Shown: positions 27,797 to 36,648, counted from the first letter of the stretch. The stretch is DNA of 64,000 nt from an uncultured Chloroflexales bacterium (GCA_937902315.1 CALGUG010000011.1:124001-188000); one strand, 5' to 3'. The notes: generated by a model from the letters alone, not told the origin. Numbers and translations are program-made.

Positions 27797-28216
27797 ATGA
27801 GTCAGCAGAGCCGCATCATGGCCTTTGTAAGCTACCTACTGAGCTTGCCAGGCGCACTCTTTGTTTACTTCACACGTCCCGACGACGTGTTTGCAAGATA
27901 CCATGCGCGTCAATCGCTGCTTATGGCAGCGGCAGGCATTATCGTGCCGATCGCATGGATGATATCAGCATGGTTGCTCGCTTGGATTCCCACTGCGGGT
28001 GGCATGCTGGGCGTCTTCCTGTTCACCTTGGTCATCGCAACCTACATCGTGCTAGCGATCGACTGGGTGTTTGGAATGATCGCCTCGCTACGAGGTAAAG
28101 CTCGTCGCACAATCATTTTTTCGCTCTTAACAATGCGACAATCGTATGAGAAGCAGCGTGCTGCTCGACGCGAATCGGCAGAAGCTGCCCTCAGCTTGTC
28201 GGAAAGTCAGGTTTAA
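27797..28216 (+). CDS. Small membrane protein, DUF4870/Tic20-like
   Basis: This 139-aa protein has about three helices. It begins SRIMAFVSYLLSLPGALFVY and contains FARYHARQSLLMAAAGI, the motif that links DUF4870-like and Tic20-like proteins (helix, short loop with RYHARQ, helices). The C-terminus is basic and then acidic. I start at the ATG at 27797 with GAGG eight bases upstream. It sits between a permease and the GH4 gene (3-base gap to the latter), so it is part of the transport operon. Its role there is unknown. Confidence 0.72.
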   Translation: MSQQSRIMAFVSYLLSLPGALFVYFTRPDDVFARYHARQSLLMAAAGIIVPIAWMISAWLLAWIPTAGGMLGVFLFTLVIATYIVLAIDWVFGMIASLRGKARRTIIFSLLTMRQSYEKQRAARRESAEAALSLSESQV

Positions 28217-28219
28217 ACA

Positions 28220-29629
28220 ATGGCAAAGATTACATTCATCGGTGCTGGTAGCACTGTTTTTGCAAAGAATCTCATGGGTGACATTCTGAGTTACCCTGAG
28301 TTGGCAGATTCCACCCTCACGCTCTTCGACATCGATCCTGAGCGTCTGCGCACCTCGGCCATCGTAGCCAAGAATCTGGCTCAGCGCTTGGGTGTCAACC
28401 CCAAGATCGAAGTCACAACCGATCGCAAAGAAGCGCTTAAGGATGCTAACTACGCGATCAGCATGATCCAGGTTGGTGGCTACAAGCCCTCGACCGTGAT
28501 CGACTTCGAGATTCCCAAGAAGTATGGCCTGCGCCAGACCATCGCCGACACCTTGGGCATCGGCGGTATCTTCCGTGGCCTGCGCACCATTCCGGTGCTG
28601 CTCGACATGTGCCGCGATATGGAAGAGGTCTGCCCCGATGTGACCTTCCTGCAGTACGTCAACCCCATGGCGATGAACTGCTGGGCTATCAACCGCGCCA
28701 CGAGCATCAAGACCGTCGGTCTCTGCCACAGTGTCCAAGGCACCGCTGAGCAGCTGGCCTTCGATATCGGCGTACCGGTCGAAGAGATCAACTACGTCTG
28801 TGCCGGTATCAACCACATGGCCTTCTACCTGCACTTCGAGCGCAACGGCGAAGACCTCTATCCCAAGATTCGCCAAGTGATCGAAGAAGGCCGCGTTCCG
28901 GCTTGGAACCGCGTACGCTACGAAATCTTCAAGCGCACCGGCTACTTCGTCACCGAGTCGAGCGAGCACTTCAGCGAATACGTGCCGTGGTTCATCAAGC
29001 GCGATCGCCCCGACCTGATCGAGCAGTTCAACATCCCGCTCGATGAATACATCCGCCGCTGCGAAGTGCAGATCGCCGGTTGGGAAGAGATGCGCGCCGC
29101 ACTCGAGAGCACCGATCCCAACGCCCTCGCTGCCTACGAGAACAAGCGCTTCGAGGAGCACGTCGCTCACATCGAGAAAGACGATCCCAAGCTGGCCGCT
29201 CACATGCGCGAAGAGCGCGCTAAGCGCGACCCCAACGCGGTACAGCGCTCGCACGAATACGGCTCGCTGATCATTCACTCGCAAGAGACCGGCCAGCCGC
29301 GCGTGATCTACGGCAACGTAGCGAACAACGGCCTGATCGACAACCTGCCGCAAGGCTGCTGCGTCGAAGTTCCGGTGCTGGTCGACAAGAACGGTCTGCA
29401 GCCGACCAAGATCGGCAGCTTGCCGCCCCACTTGGCCGCTATGATGCAGACCAACATCAACGTTCAGTCGTTGGTGGTCGAAGCTGCACTGACCGGCAAG
29501 CGCGAGCACATCTACCACGCTGCGATGCTCGATCCGCACACCGCCGCCGAGCTGAGCCTCGACCAGATCTGGTCGCTGGTCGACGATCTGATCGAAGCCC
29601 ACGGCGATATGCTGCCGACCTACAAATAA
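28220..29629 (+). CDS. melA: Glycoside hydrolase family 4, alpha-galactosidase-like
   Basis: The protein is 469 aa, the usual length for GH4. NAD-binding ITFIGAGSTVFAKNLMGDIL is at the N-terminus. The metal and substrate motifs VNPM (147-150), LCHSVQGT (Cys169-His170) and AGINHMAF (His199) are intact. GH4 enzymes cleave through NAD+-assisted redox chemistry with Mn2+. The CHSVQG pattern is typical of MelA-like alpha-galactosidases and related alpha-uronidases, so the sugar specificity is not certain. It is last in the ABC operon and should act on the imported oligosaccharide in the cytoplasm. A strong terminator follows. Confidence 0.88.
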   Translation: MAKITFIGAGSTVFAKNLMGDILSYPELADSTLTLFDIDPERLRTSAIVAKNLAQRLGVNPKIEVTTDRKEALKDANYAISMIQVGGYKPSTVIDFEIPKKYGLRQTIADTLGIGGIFRGLRTIPVLLDMCRDMEEVCPDVTFLQYVNPMAMNCWAINRATSIKTVGLCHSVQGTAEQLAFDIGVPVEEINYVCAGINHMAFYLHFERNGEDLYPKIRQVIEEGRVPAWNRVRYEIFKRTGYFVTESSEHFSEYVPWFIKRDRPDLIEQFNIPLDEYIRRCEVQIAGWEEMRAALESTDPNALAAYENKRFEEHVAHIEKDDPKLAAHMREERAKRDPNAVQRSHEYGSLIIHSQETGQPRVIYGNVANNGLIDNLPQGCCVEVPVLVDKNGLQPTKIGSLPPHLAAMMQTNINVQSLVVEAALTGKREHIYHAAMLDPHTAAELSLDQIWSLVDDLIEAHGDMLPTYK

Positions 29630-29652
29630 GTCCAACACTTGCGCAAGCAAAC

Positions 29653-29689
29653 GAGGCCGATGCATTCGTGCATCGGCCTCTTCTTTTTT
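29653..29689 (+). terminator. Rho-independent terminator of the ABC/GH4 operon
   Basis: Perfect 12-bp stem (29653-29664 with 29669-29680), TTCG loop, then TTCTTTTTT. Confidence 0.95.
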
Positions 29690-29743
29690 CACTGCCACTC
29701 TCGCTTCAGGCGGCAGAGTCCCGCCCTCCCATTCGGTCTCTAG

Positions 29744-29761
29744 CGCGTCCGCCTACGGCTA
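29744..29761 (-). repeat. Dispersed repeat family A, copy 7 (core)
   Basis: Perfect core CGCGTCCGCCTACGGCTA on the minus strand, followed by AGCGGCTAGCGGCCCTCTTC. The gap 29690-30508 (about 820 bases) has no credible gene. It is built of two family A copies and one family C copy. Confidence 0.65.
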
Positions 29762-30013
29762 CCAGAGCGGCTAGCGGCCCTCTTCCCCGAAGGGCATATA
29801 CCCTCCCGCAGTTCATGATCTTCCAGACTGGCATCCTGAGCACGAACCTTCCAGCAGCTTTGCGGCTAGAAGGTTTTTAGAGGGCTTTGGGCAACGAAAC
29901 ACAGCGTTTCAACCTGCTCGCTGCTTGCAGCGGGCCGGTTTCAGCGAACGCAGCGACTTCGCGCTGTAAGCAGCGGGAAGATATCAGCTTCTTGGTTTTG
30001 GAAGGCGATTTGA

Positions 30014-30031
30014 TAGCCGTAGGCGGACGCG
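30014..30031 (+). repeat. Dispersed repeat family A, copy 8 (core)
   Basis: Perfect core followed by CTAGCAGCCCTTTTTGGGGA and ATCAAACGGATGTGGGAT (to ~30098), the right half of the full-length element. The left half has been replaced by unrelated sequence. Confidence 0.7.
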
Positions 30032-30240
30032 CTAGCAGCCCTTTTTGGGGAAGAAAGCAAATCGCCAGAGTGCAGAAGTGATCAAACGGATGTGGGATCA
30101 AAAGGGAGGAACGAGTTTAAAAACTCCGTGCTTCAGAGCATCAGTGGTGAAAGAAGCGCTAACGTCCCTCATCTCCGAGCCTTCTCCCACAAGCTGGAGC
30201 TGTACATTAGCCACAAATCGACATACGGTCAGCGTTATCG

Positions 30241-30373
30241 GCCCTCACCCCCCAGCCCCCTCTCCCGCACTGCGGGCGAGGGGGTGAATGTTTCTGTGCA
30301 CTCAAGGATACTCCCGCGATGGTATGCGAACGATCGCCTTTTGCTGCCAACACGACTTTTGGCTAATGCATAG
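30241..30373 (+). repeat. Dispersed repeat family C, copy 2
   Basis: Matches 15007-15145 almost base for base (GCCCTCACCCCCCAGCCCC, GC-rich hairpin, ATCGCCTTTTGCTGCC, ACACGACTTTTGG, AATGCATAG), with a 6-base length difference. Confidence 0.8.
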
Positions 30374-30508
30374 CAAGCTGGAGAAGGGTGCCGGGCTTCC
30401 GCCAAAGAAAGCGTACCCTTCGATAGGCAGTTCCTGAGCTTGTCGAAGGGTACGAACTCGTTTTTAAAAACTCTGTGTCTCGTGTGCCTTGTGGTGAATA
30501 ACAAGCGG

Positions 30509-31228
30509 CTAGCGCGAGCGGCGGTTGGGCGGCGGCAGATCGTCGCGCCAGCCCGAGAGCAATCGTAATGCGCGTTGCCACGCGGTACGTTCGGCCTCGG
30601 TCGGTTCTTCGTTGCGCACAAAACGATAATCGCTCTTGCGAATAAACTCGGCCAGCTCTTCTTCGAGCTGATGCCAAGCAGTAGCCTGATGGGCTAGCAA
30701 ACTGGCACGAGCTTGGGGCGTGCTACGCGCCCGCAGAGCTTGCATAAGATGAGGCAGACACAGCCCTTTGCCTTTGCGATAGTCTTTAACGAAGTCTTCG
30801 TCGTTGAGCAGATCGAGCAGACCGCTGAGGTAGACGCGCTCCATCTCGGCGGTGCGGGTGCAGGCTGGGCACTCTTGCGAAGGGGCCAACTGCGCAGCCA
30901 AACGGTCGTCGCCCTTCGAGCCAAACCAGCCGCGCGACTGGCTAGCTTTGCCATCATCGGCGGCGACAACGCGCTGCAATGCCCGCACAACATCGTGCGC
31001 GATGATAGCCGAGCCGAGCGCCGAAGGCCGTTCTGCCAGCATGCCGCTGTGTCGAAAGCAGAATCCGCGCGCCGCTCGCAAAACGTCACGCCCACCGATA
31101 TCATTCACCTGTTCGTAGATCAGCGCTTCCAAAAAGCGCTCTTCCGAACGGAACACAAGTGTACACAAGGGGCAATGTTCACCGCTGCTGGTCTCTCGCA
31201 GATCGGCAACAACCGTAGTTTCTCCCAT
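30509..31228 (-). CDS. DUF6062 family protein
   Basis: The protein is 239 aa. Two Cys motifs occur: CPLC (Cys19, Cys22) followed by SEERFLEALIYEQVND, and later CPAC followed by EMERVYLSGLLDLL. Each is followed by a GFC/LC...H segment (RGFCFRHSGML and GLCLPHLMQAL), so two similar Cys2-Cys-His modules lie in tandem and could bind metal. This is the DUF6062 pattern as I know it; function unknown. Start ATG with GGAGCAATC upstream. No operon partner. Confidence 0.75.
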   Translation of the reverse strand: MGETTVVADLRETSSGEHCPLCTLVFRSEERFLEALIYEQVNDIGGRDVLRAARGFCFRHSGMLAERPSALGSAIIAHDVVRALQRVVAADDGKASQSRGWFGSKGDDRLAAQLAPSQECPACTRTAEMERVYLSGLLDLLNDEDFVKDYRKGKGLCLPHLMQALRARSTPQARASLLAHQATAWHQLEEELAEFIRKSDYRFVRNEEPTEAERTAWQRALRLLSGWRDDLPPPNRRSR

Positions 31229-31292
31229 GCAGATTGCTCCTCAATTGATGCGGATAGTTCTATTGTACGCGATCTCGCACGGCTGCGCCAAC

Positions 31293-32744
31293 CTAGCCCA
31301 TTCTTCCCAAGGCCCGTTGCAAACGTCTGACTCCTTCGTAGATACGATCTTGGGGCACGGCTGCAAAGTTCAGGCGCAGGAAGGAATCGCCATGCTCGGG
31401 CTGAATAAAGAAGCGCGAGCCGACCGCAAAATGTACTCCTTCTTGAGCTGCGTGTTGCTGCAACGCCTGGGCCGAAACGCCCTCGGGCAGGCGCAACCAA
31501 AGGAAGAGCCCACCTTGAGGCAGGCTATAGCTACATTCGGCGGGCAATAGCTCGTCGATAGCTTTGGCGAGCAGATCGCGGCGTTTACGATAGGCTTGGC
31601 TCGAACGCCGCACATGCGCTTCGTAGCGTCCGACCGTTACATAGTGCTCGAGCGCACGCTGGCTCAGGGTCGAGGTCATAAGGTCGTTGACGCGTTTGAA
31701 GTGGACGAGCTGGCGATAGATCGGCCCTTCGGCCATAAGAAAGCCGATGCGCAAGCCGGGCATCAGCAGCTTCGAAAAGCTGCCGATATAGATCACTTGG
31801 CCGCGCTGATCGAAGGCTTTCAGGGCGGGCAGCGTTCTGCCCTCGTATCGCAGCTCGGCTGCGAAATCATCCTCCACAAGCGCCGCATTATAACACTCGG
31901 CTAAACGCACCAACTCGCGCCGCCGCGCCGTGCTCATACTCATTCCAGTCGGGTTTTGAAAGGTCGGGATCGTATAGATCAGCTTTGGGTGGTGTTGTTG
32001 CAGCAATGGTTCAAGCTGCTCGATCTGCATACCAGATTCATCGACTGGGCAAGCCACCAGTTTGGCGCGATGGGCGCGGAAGAGGTCGAGGGCGCCATCG
32101 TAGCTGGGTTTTTCGACCAGCACTGTGTCGCCGGGCTTGAGCAAAATCTGCGCGATCAGCGTGAGGGCCTGCTGCGAACCAGAGGTGATCAGCACGTGTT
32201 CGGGGTCGCCGCGCACACCTTGGTTAGCCAAGATCTGGGCGATGGTCGAGCGCAGCGGAGCATAGCCGCGAATATCTTCGAAGGCGAATGAGTCCAGGCC
32301 ATCGCGGCGAATCACCTCTTTGATGGCGCGCAGAAACTCGTCGACCGGGAAGCGCTGGGGATCGCCGAAACCTGTGAAGGCGATCGGATCGGGGTGCCGG
32401 ATCGAGCTACGCTCTTCGTGATAGACAAAGGGCGAGTTCTCGAAGGCTTCACGCTGCCAGAGCGGCCATTCGCCCTGTTGGGTCGCACGCGTCAGATTGT
32501 TGACGGGCGGAGGCAGCACATAGGTGCCGCTGCCAGCGCGGCGCTCTACAAAGCCGTCGGCCTCTAAGACGGCGTAGGCGTTTTCAACCGTAATCCGACT
32601 CAGCCCTAGATCTTCAGCCAATTGGCGCGTCGCTGGCAGGCGTGTCTCGGGCGCAAGAATGCCCGTCTGGATGGCGTTGCGCAAAAAGGCTTCGATCTGA
32701 AGGTAAAGCGGTGTCTCTTTCTGAGGATCAAGCGGAATTCGCAT
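31293..32744 (-). CDS. MocR/PdxR-type GntR regulator with aminotransferase domain
   Basis: The protein is 483 aa. A winged-helix GntR domain (~1-75, LAEDLGLSRITVENAYAVLE) is fused to a fold-type I aminotransferase domain (~110-480). The PLP lysine is Lys325 in IGSFSKLLMPG. YTIPTFQNPTG and EDDFAAELRY are conserved cofactor-site motifs. Such proteins regulate vitamin B6, taurine or GABA metabolism genes in response to PLP adducts. I use the ATG at 32744, which has AGGA upstream. The target is not obvious: the neighbouring rightward genes are aldo/keto reductases. Confidence 0.9.
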   Translation of the reverse strand: MRIPLDPQKETPLYLQIEAFLRNAIQTGILAPETRLPATRQLAEDLGLSRITVENAYAVLEADGFVERRAGSGTYVLPPPVNNLTRATQQGEWPLWQREAFENSPFVYHEERSSIRHPDPIAFTGFGDPQRFPVDEFLRAIKEVIRRDGLDSFAFEDIRGYAPLRSTIAQILANQGVRGDPEHVLITSGSQQALTLIAQILLKPGDTVLVEKPSYDGALDLFRAHRAKLVACPVDESGMQIEQLEPLLQQHHPKLIYTIPTFQNPTGMSMSTARRRELVRLAECYNAALVEDDFAAELRYEGRTLPALKAFDQRGQVIYIGSFSKLLMPGLRIGFLMAEGPIYRQLVHFKRVNDLMTSTLSQRALEHYVTVGRYEAHVRRSSQAYRKRRDLLAKAIDELLPAECSYSLPQGGLFLWLRLPEGVSAQALQQHAAQEGVHFAVGSRFFIQPEHGDSFLRLNFAAVPQDRIYEGVRRLQRALGRMG

Positions 32745-32925
32745 GCCTATTCCTGTCGTTTTCGCGATTTTATCATACACAGCACCGAAGAGAACGTTTG
32801 ATCCGATTGTAGCAAAATTGGATATAGAAGAAATCGGCTATTTTGGTTATAGATCACCCGCTTCTTTTCCGATACACTTTGTTGCGAACGAGAGCTCAAC
32901 AAATGAAACACTCCTTAGGAGTGTC

Positions 32926-33089
32926 ACCACGTCCGTTCAAAGCCTTCCATTCTCGCAAAGTGGGGGAGCAGAATGGAGGGATGGTGTTGGAGAGATTTTG
33001 CACCCTGGCGCGAAATCTCTCCAACAAACATTACCAAGCTCTCCTTTGGCGAAGGCCAAAAAACAATAGAAGGTACTCGGATCTGGCAT
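32926..33089. repeat. Dispersed repeat family B, long copy with hairpin
   Basis: Left end CACCACGTCCGTTCAAAGCC and right end CTCGGATCTGGCAT are diverged versions of the family ends. The centre holds a hairpin, TTGGAGAGATTTTGC ... GCGCGAAATCTCTCCAA, followed by the family motif GGCGAAGGCCAAA. It lies just upstream of the first aldo/keto reductase gene and may influence its expression. Confidence 0.7.
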
Positions 33090-33128
33090 GAGGTCATTCT
33101 GATCGCGCTAGAGATAAGGAGAGAGAAC

Positions 33129-34130
33129 ATGCGACGGGTTTTAGGACGAAGCAATATCGAAATTAGTGCGATTGGCATGGGCTGTTGGGCGATCGGCGGG
33201 CCATTTACGGTCGACGGCCTGCCCGACGGCTGGGGCAATGTCGATGACAATGAATCGATCCGCGCTATTCAATATGCGATCGACGCGGGCGTGAACTTTT
33301 TCGATACCTCCGATGCCTATGGCGCGGGTCATAGCGAAGAGGTGCTTGGGCGCGCCATCAAAGGCCAGCGTGATAAGGTTGTGATCGCCACCAAGTTCGG
33401 CTTTTTGATCGACAGCCAAGCACGGGCCTTGACCGGCACCGACCGCAGCGTGGCCCATCTGCACAAGGCCCTCAAGGCCTCGTTGCAGCGCTTGGGCACC
33501 GACTACATCGACCTCTACCAGTGCCATCTGGGCGATCTCGGCTTCGAGAGTGGCGCAGAGATCTGGAGCGCGCTGGAAGATCTCAAGCGCGAGGGCGTGA
33601 TCCGCGCCTTTGGCTGGAGCACCGCCGACGTTGCGAGCGCTAGGGCCGTGGCCGAGCATACCAGCATCAACAGCATTCAGCATGGCACCCATGTGCTGCA
33701 CGACGACTACCAGATCATCGCGCTTTGCGAAGAGTTCGGCCTGACCAGCATCGACAATACGCCGCTCGCTATGGGTCTGCTCACGGGCAAGTTCACTCAC
33801 GACTCGCGCCTGCCCAGCGACGATGTGCGCGGCAGCAAACACGAGTGGATGCCCTTCTTCAAAGATGGCAAGCCCATCCCCGAGTTGGTCGATCAGGTCA
33901 ACGCCGTGCGCGAGATCTTGAGCAGCAACGGCCGCACAGTAACACAGGGCGCATTGGCCTGGCACTGGGCGCGCAGCCCGCAGTGTGTGCCGATCCCGGG
34001 CTTTAAGACCGTGAAGCAGGTGCAAGAAAATATCGGCGCGCTGCAGTTCGGTCCGCTCAGCCAAGCCCAGATGGAAGAGATCGACCGCATCTTGGGGCGC
34101 AAGCTAGAGCAGAGCGCAGCCGCCAGCTAG
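33129..34130 (+). CDS. Aldo/keto reductase (first of a tandem pair)
   Basis: The protein is 333 aa with a TIM-barrel fold. Catalytic residues are visible in NFFDTSDAYGAGHSEEVLG (Asp, Tyr), IATKFG (Lys) and LYQCHLG (His). The NADPH-binding C-terminal part contains VPIPGFKTVKQVQENIGAL. It reduces aldehydes or ketones with NADPH in the cytoplasm; substrate unknown. I start at the ATG at 33129, preceded by AAGGAG, not at the longer frame that runs back through a repeat. It is paralogous to the gene at 34676-35677. Confidence 0.92.
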   Translation: MRRVLGRSNIEISAIGMGCWAIGGPFTVDGLPDGWGNVDDNESIRAIQYAIDAGVNFFDTSDAYGAGHSEEVLGRAIKGQRDKVVIATKFGFLIDSQARALTGTDRSVAHLHKALKASLQRLGTDYIDLYQCHLGDLGFESGAEIWSALEDLKREGVIRAFGWSTADVASARAVAEHTSINSIQHGTHVLHDDYQIIALCEEFGLTSIDNTPLAMGLLTGKFTHDSRLPSDDVRGSKHEWMPFFKDGKPIPELVDQVNAVREILSSNGRTVTQGALAWHWARSPQCVPIPGFKTVKQVQENIGALQFGPLSQAQMEEIDRILGRKLEQSAAAS

Positions 34131-34367
34131 CTGATTTGACCATACGAGGCACTGTCTTTATTCACCACACGAGACACTGAGACACTGAGTCTTTTAGAGA
34201 GTAGGCTAAGGTGTTTGTGTGATTGTTCAGCGCTGTATAAGGCTAAAGTTACAAGTCGTACCCTGAGCCTGTTGAATGGCACGAACTGTCTTGTGCTTCG
34301 CCTTGGCGCTGTGTGTACGTGCGGCACCCTTCTCCTGCTTGCGGGAGAAGGCTCGGAGATGAGGGCC
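34131..34367 (+). repeat. Family D repeat, copy 1
   Basis: This 237-bp stretch follows the stop of the first aldo/keto reductase gene. It is almost identical to 35678-35914, which follows the second. Landmarks: GAGACACTGAGTCTTTTAGA, CAGCGCTGTATAAGGCTAAA, and a CTTCTCCTGCTTGCGGGAGA hairpin. Confidence 0.9.
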
Positions 34368-34371
34368 GCTA

Positions 34372-34539
34372 ACCACACGAGACACTGTCTTTATTCACCA
34401 CACGAGACACTGAGTCTTTTAGAGAGTAGGCTAAGGTGTTTGGGTGTTTGTTCAGCGCTGTATAAGGCTAAAGTTACAAGTCGTACCCTGAGCCTGTTGA
34501 AGGGTACGAAAAAGCGGGAGAAGGCCGGGGATGAGGGCC
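34372..34539 (+). repeat. Family D repeat, copy 2 (internally deleted)
   Basis: Directly follows copy 1. It shares CACGAGACACTG, TTTTAGAGAGTAGGCTAAGG and CAGCGCTGTATAAGGCTAAA, then jumps to AAGCGGGAGAAGGCCGGGGA, missing about 60 bases of the full copies. The gap 34131-34675 holds no gene. Confidence 0.8.
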
Positions 34540-34553
34540 ACTAGCCGCTCTGG

Positions 34554-34571
34554 TAGCCGGAGGCGGACGCG
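34554..34571 (+). repeat. Dispersed repeat family A, copy 9 (core)
   Basis: Core TAGCCGGAGGCGGACGCG with one change, followed by CCGAATGGGAGCTAGAAGCC and TCGCCGCCAAATGC, as in copy 6. Confidence 0.65.
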
Positions 34572-34675
34572 GTACACGCCGAATGGGAGCTAGAAGCCTC
34601 GCCGCCAAATGCTTAGATCGATCAAGCAGATTTGCTAAAACTTAATCAGATAACCTGAAAAGGATAGAAATAGAT

Positions 34676-35677
34676 ATGAAACGCACGCTTGGAAAGAGCG
34701 ATATCAAGGTGAGCGCGCTCGGCATGGGCTGCTGGGCGATCGGCGGGCATTTTCTGCTCGATGGCAAGCCCGACGGCTGGGGCGCCGTCGACGATAACGA
34801 GTCGATCCGCGCCATTCAGCAGGCCATCGCACTCGGGGTGAACTTCTTCGATACCGCCGACGCCTACGGTACGGGCCATAGCGAAGAGGTTTTGGGCCGC
34901 GCCATCAAGGGCCAGCGCGATAAAGTCGTGATCGCGACCAAGTTCGGCTATACCTACGACCGCGAACAACGCGCCTTGATCGGCACCAACACCTTGGCGG
35001 AGTATATTCGCTGGGCCTGCCAACAGTCGTTGCAGCGCTTGGGCACCGATTATATCGACCTTTATCAACTGCACGTCGGCGGGGTGCCGTTCGAAGAGAG
35101 CCAAGAGATTTGGGAGACGCTCGATGCGCTCCAGCGCGAGGGTCTGATCCGCAGTTACGGCTGGAGCACCTGGGACGCCGATTCGGCCCGGGCCTTCGCC
35201 ACCCACACCAAGGGCGTTGCGATTCAGCACCCTACCAATGTGTTACTTGATGCACCCGCTATGTTCGCGGTTTGCGAGCAGTATGGCTTGAGCAGCATCA
35301 ACAATAGCCCGCTCGCTATGGGCCTGCTGAGCGGCAAGTTCAATCGCGACACACAGCTCTCAGACCAAGATGTGCGAGGTAGCGGCCACAGCTGGGTCGC
35401 CTATTTCGAGAACGGCAAGCCGCGCCCCGAGTTCTTGAGCCAGCTTGAAGCCATTCGTGAGATCTTGACCAGCAATGGCCGAACGCTGGTGCAGGGCGCG
35501 CTGGCCTGGCATTGGGCGCGCAGCCCGCAGTCGATCCCGATTCCGGGCTTTAAGAACAGCAAGCAATTGGTCGAAAACGTCGAGGCGCTACGCTTCGGGC
35601 CGCTCAGCCCCGAGCAGATCGCCGAGATCGACCAGATCTTGGGACGCAACTTAGAGCAGAGCGCAGCCGCCAGCTAG
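34676..35677 (+). CDS. Aldo/keto reductase (second of a tandem pair)
   Basis: The protein is 333 aa, the same length as the upstream paralogue and highly similar throughout (MGCWAIGG, NFFDTADAYGTGHSEEVLG, IATKFGYTYD, LYQLHVGG, IPIPGFKNSKQLVENVEAL, ending EQSAAAS in both). All catalytic residues are kept. AAAAGGATAG precedes the ATG. The pair, together with the family D sequence after each gene, arose from a duplication of about 1.5 kb. Differences in the substrate-loop region (YTYDREQRALIGTN versus FLIDSQARALTGTD) suggest diverging substrates. Confidence 0.92.
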   Translation: MKRTLGKSDIKVSALGMGCWAIGGHFLLDGKPDGWGAVDDNESIRAIQQAIALGVNFFDTADAYGTGHSEEVLGRAIKGQRDKVVIATKFGYTYDREQRALIGTNTLAEYIRWACQQSLQRLGTDYIDLYQLHVGGVPFEESQEIWETLDALQREGLIRSYGWSTWDADSARAFATHTKGVAIQHPTNVLLDAPAMFAVCEQYGLSSINNSPLAMGLLSGKFNRDTQLSDQDVRGSGHSWVAYFENGKPRPEFLSQLEAIREILTSNGRTLVQGALAWHWARSPQSIPIPGFKNSKQLVENVEALRFGPLSPEQIAEIDQILGRNLEQSAAAS

Positions 35678-35914
35678 CTGATTTGACCACACGAGACACT
35701 GTCTTTATTCACCACACGAGACACTGAGACACTGAGTCTTTTAGAGAGTAGGCTAAGGTGTTTGTGTGATTGTTCAGCGCTGTATAAGGCTAAAGTTACA
35801 AGTCGTACCCTGAGCCTGTTGAATGGCACGAACTGTCTTGTGCTTCGCCTTGGCGCTGTGTGTACGTGCGGCACCCTTCTCCTGCTTACGGGAGAAGGGT
35901 CGGGGATGAGGGCC
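35678..35914 (+). repeat. Family D repeat, copy 3
   Basis: Same length and nearly the same sequence as 34131-34367. Together with the reductase genes it defines the duplicated block. Confidence 0.9.
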
Positions 35915-35956
35915 TCAGGTGTTGAAGGGCGCGGGAAGGTTTTGAATAAGATAACA

Positions 35957-35992
35957 GTAAAGGGATGCACACCAAGGTGTACATCCCTTTAC
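35957..35992. terminator. Bidirectional hairpin between convergent genes
   Basis: GTAAAGGGATG (35957-35967) pairs with CATCCCTTTAC (35982-35992), extended inside by CACC/GGTG. It lies between the rightward reductase and leftward PspC genes and can end both transcripts. Confidence 0.65.
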
Positions 35993-36010
35993 GAAAAACG
36001 GTCTGTTTGG

Positions 36011-36460
36011 CTAGTTGCTACGACGCAGAAGGAGGTAGCCAGCGGCGATGAAGAGCAACGGCGCTGCCCAGCGCATAATACCCGGATCGATCATATTGAC
36101 GATGATGATCGAGCCAATGCTGACCAAGATAATGCCCAATAGACGCTTGCGGCGCGCCTGAATTTGAGCTTGGTCGAGCTCAGGCCCTTGTTGGGTGTAG
36201 GGCACTTCTTGTGCGCTCGGCTGAGGCGCGACTCGGGCGTAGGTCTGCGCTCCAGGAGCCTGCGGTTGTAGCGGCTCTAACGGCATAATCAGCCAAAGAA
36301 TCGGGTAGATTAGAAAGCCGATGCCACTGAAGGCTAGCGCTACAAAGCCTAAACGAACAAACACCGGGTCAATTGCGAGATAGCGCGCTATTCCGCCTGA
36401 AACGCCGGAAATATATTTATCTGTACGGCTCCGCATCAGCCGTTGAGTTGGATTATACAT
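36011..36460 (-). CDS. PspC domain protein
   Basis: The protein is 149 aa. The N-terminal PspC domain reads MRSRTDKYISGVSGGIARYL followed by AIDPVFVRLGFVAL, one helix, and a hydrophobic segment ending in MPLEP. A Pro/Gln-rich linker (~65-95) leads to a C-terminal hydrophobic pair of helices (LLGIILVSIGSIIIVN). It is a membrane protein of the phage-shock/envelope stress type, though no other psp genes are near. The ATG at 36460 is chosen because AGGAG is about ten bases upstream and PspC proteins begin just before this motif. Confidence 0.82.
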   Translation of the reverse strand: MYNPTQRLMRSRTDKYISGVSGGIARYLAIDPVFVRLGFVALAFSGIGFLIYPILWLIMPLEPLQPQAPGAQTYARVAPQPSAQEVPYTQQGPELDQAQIQARRKRLLGIILVSIGSIIIVNMIDPGIMRWAAPLLFIAAGYLLLRRSN

Positions 36461-36648
36461 AACGATAAGCTCCTTTATGCTGGTGTATGAAGTGTGGATC
36501 TTCAACTGCTACTTTTTTGACGACAAAGATTTCGTACTTGTTGCAGCAATAGTGTGGTAAAATGGGTTTTGATGTGATCGTTAACACAATTCGTTTACGA
36601 TCACGGCCTCAATCAACGATCCATATTCAACACACCAAAGGAGCCTCA

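Noticed and set aside
28127..29698. 523-codon open frame antisense to the GH4 gene
   Set aside because: The sense strand has every GH4 motif. The antisense product is Val/Asp/His-rich in the manner of shadow frames and crosses the terminator.
34131..34539. Repeated ACACGAGACACTG strings that could suggest a CRISPR array
   Set aside because: Repeats are few, unevenly spaced and part of a longer duplicated block. There are no unique spacers and no cas genes.
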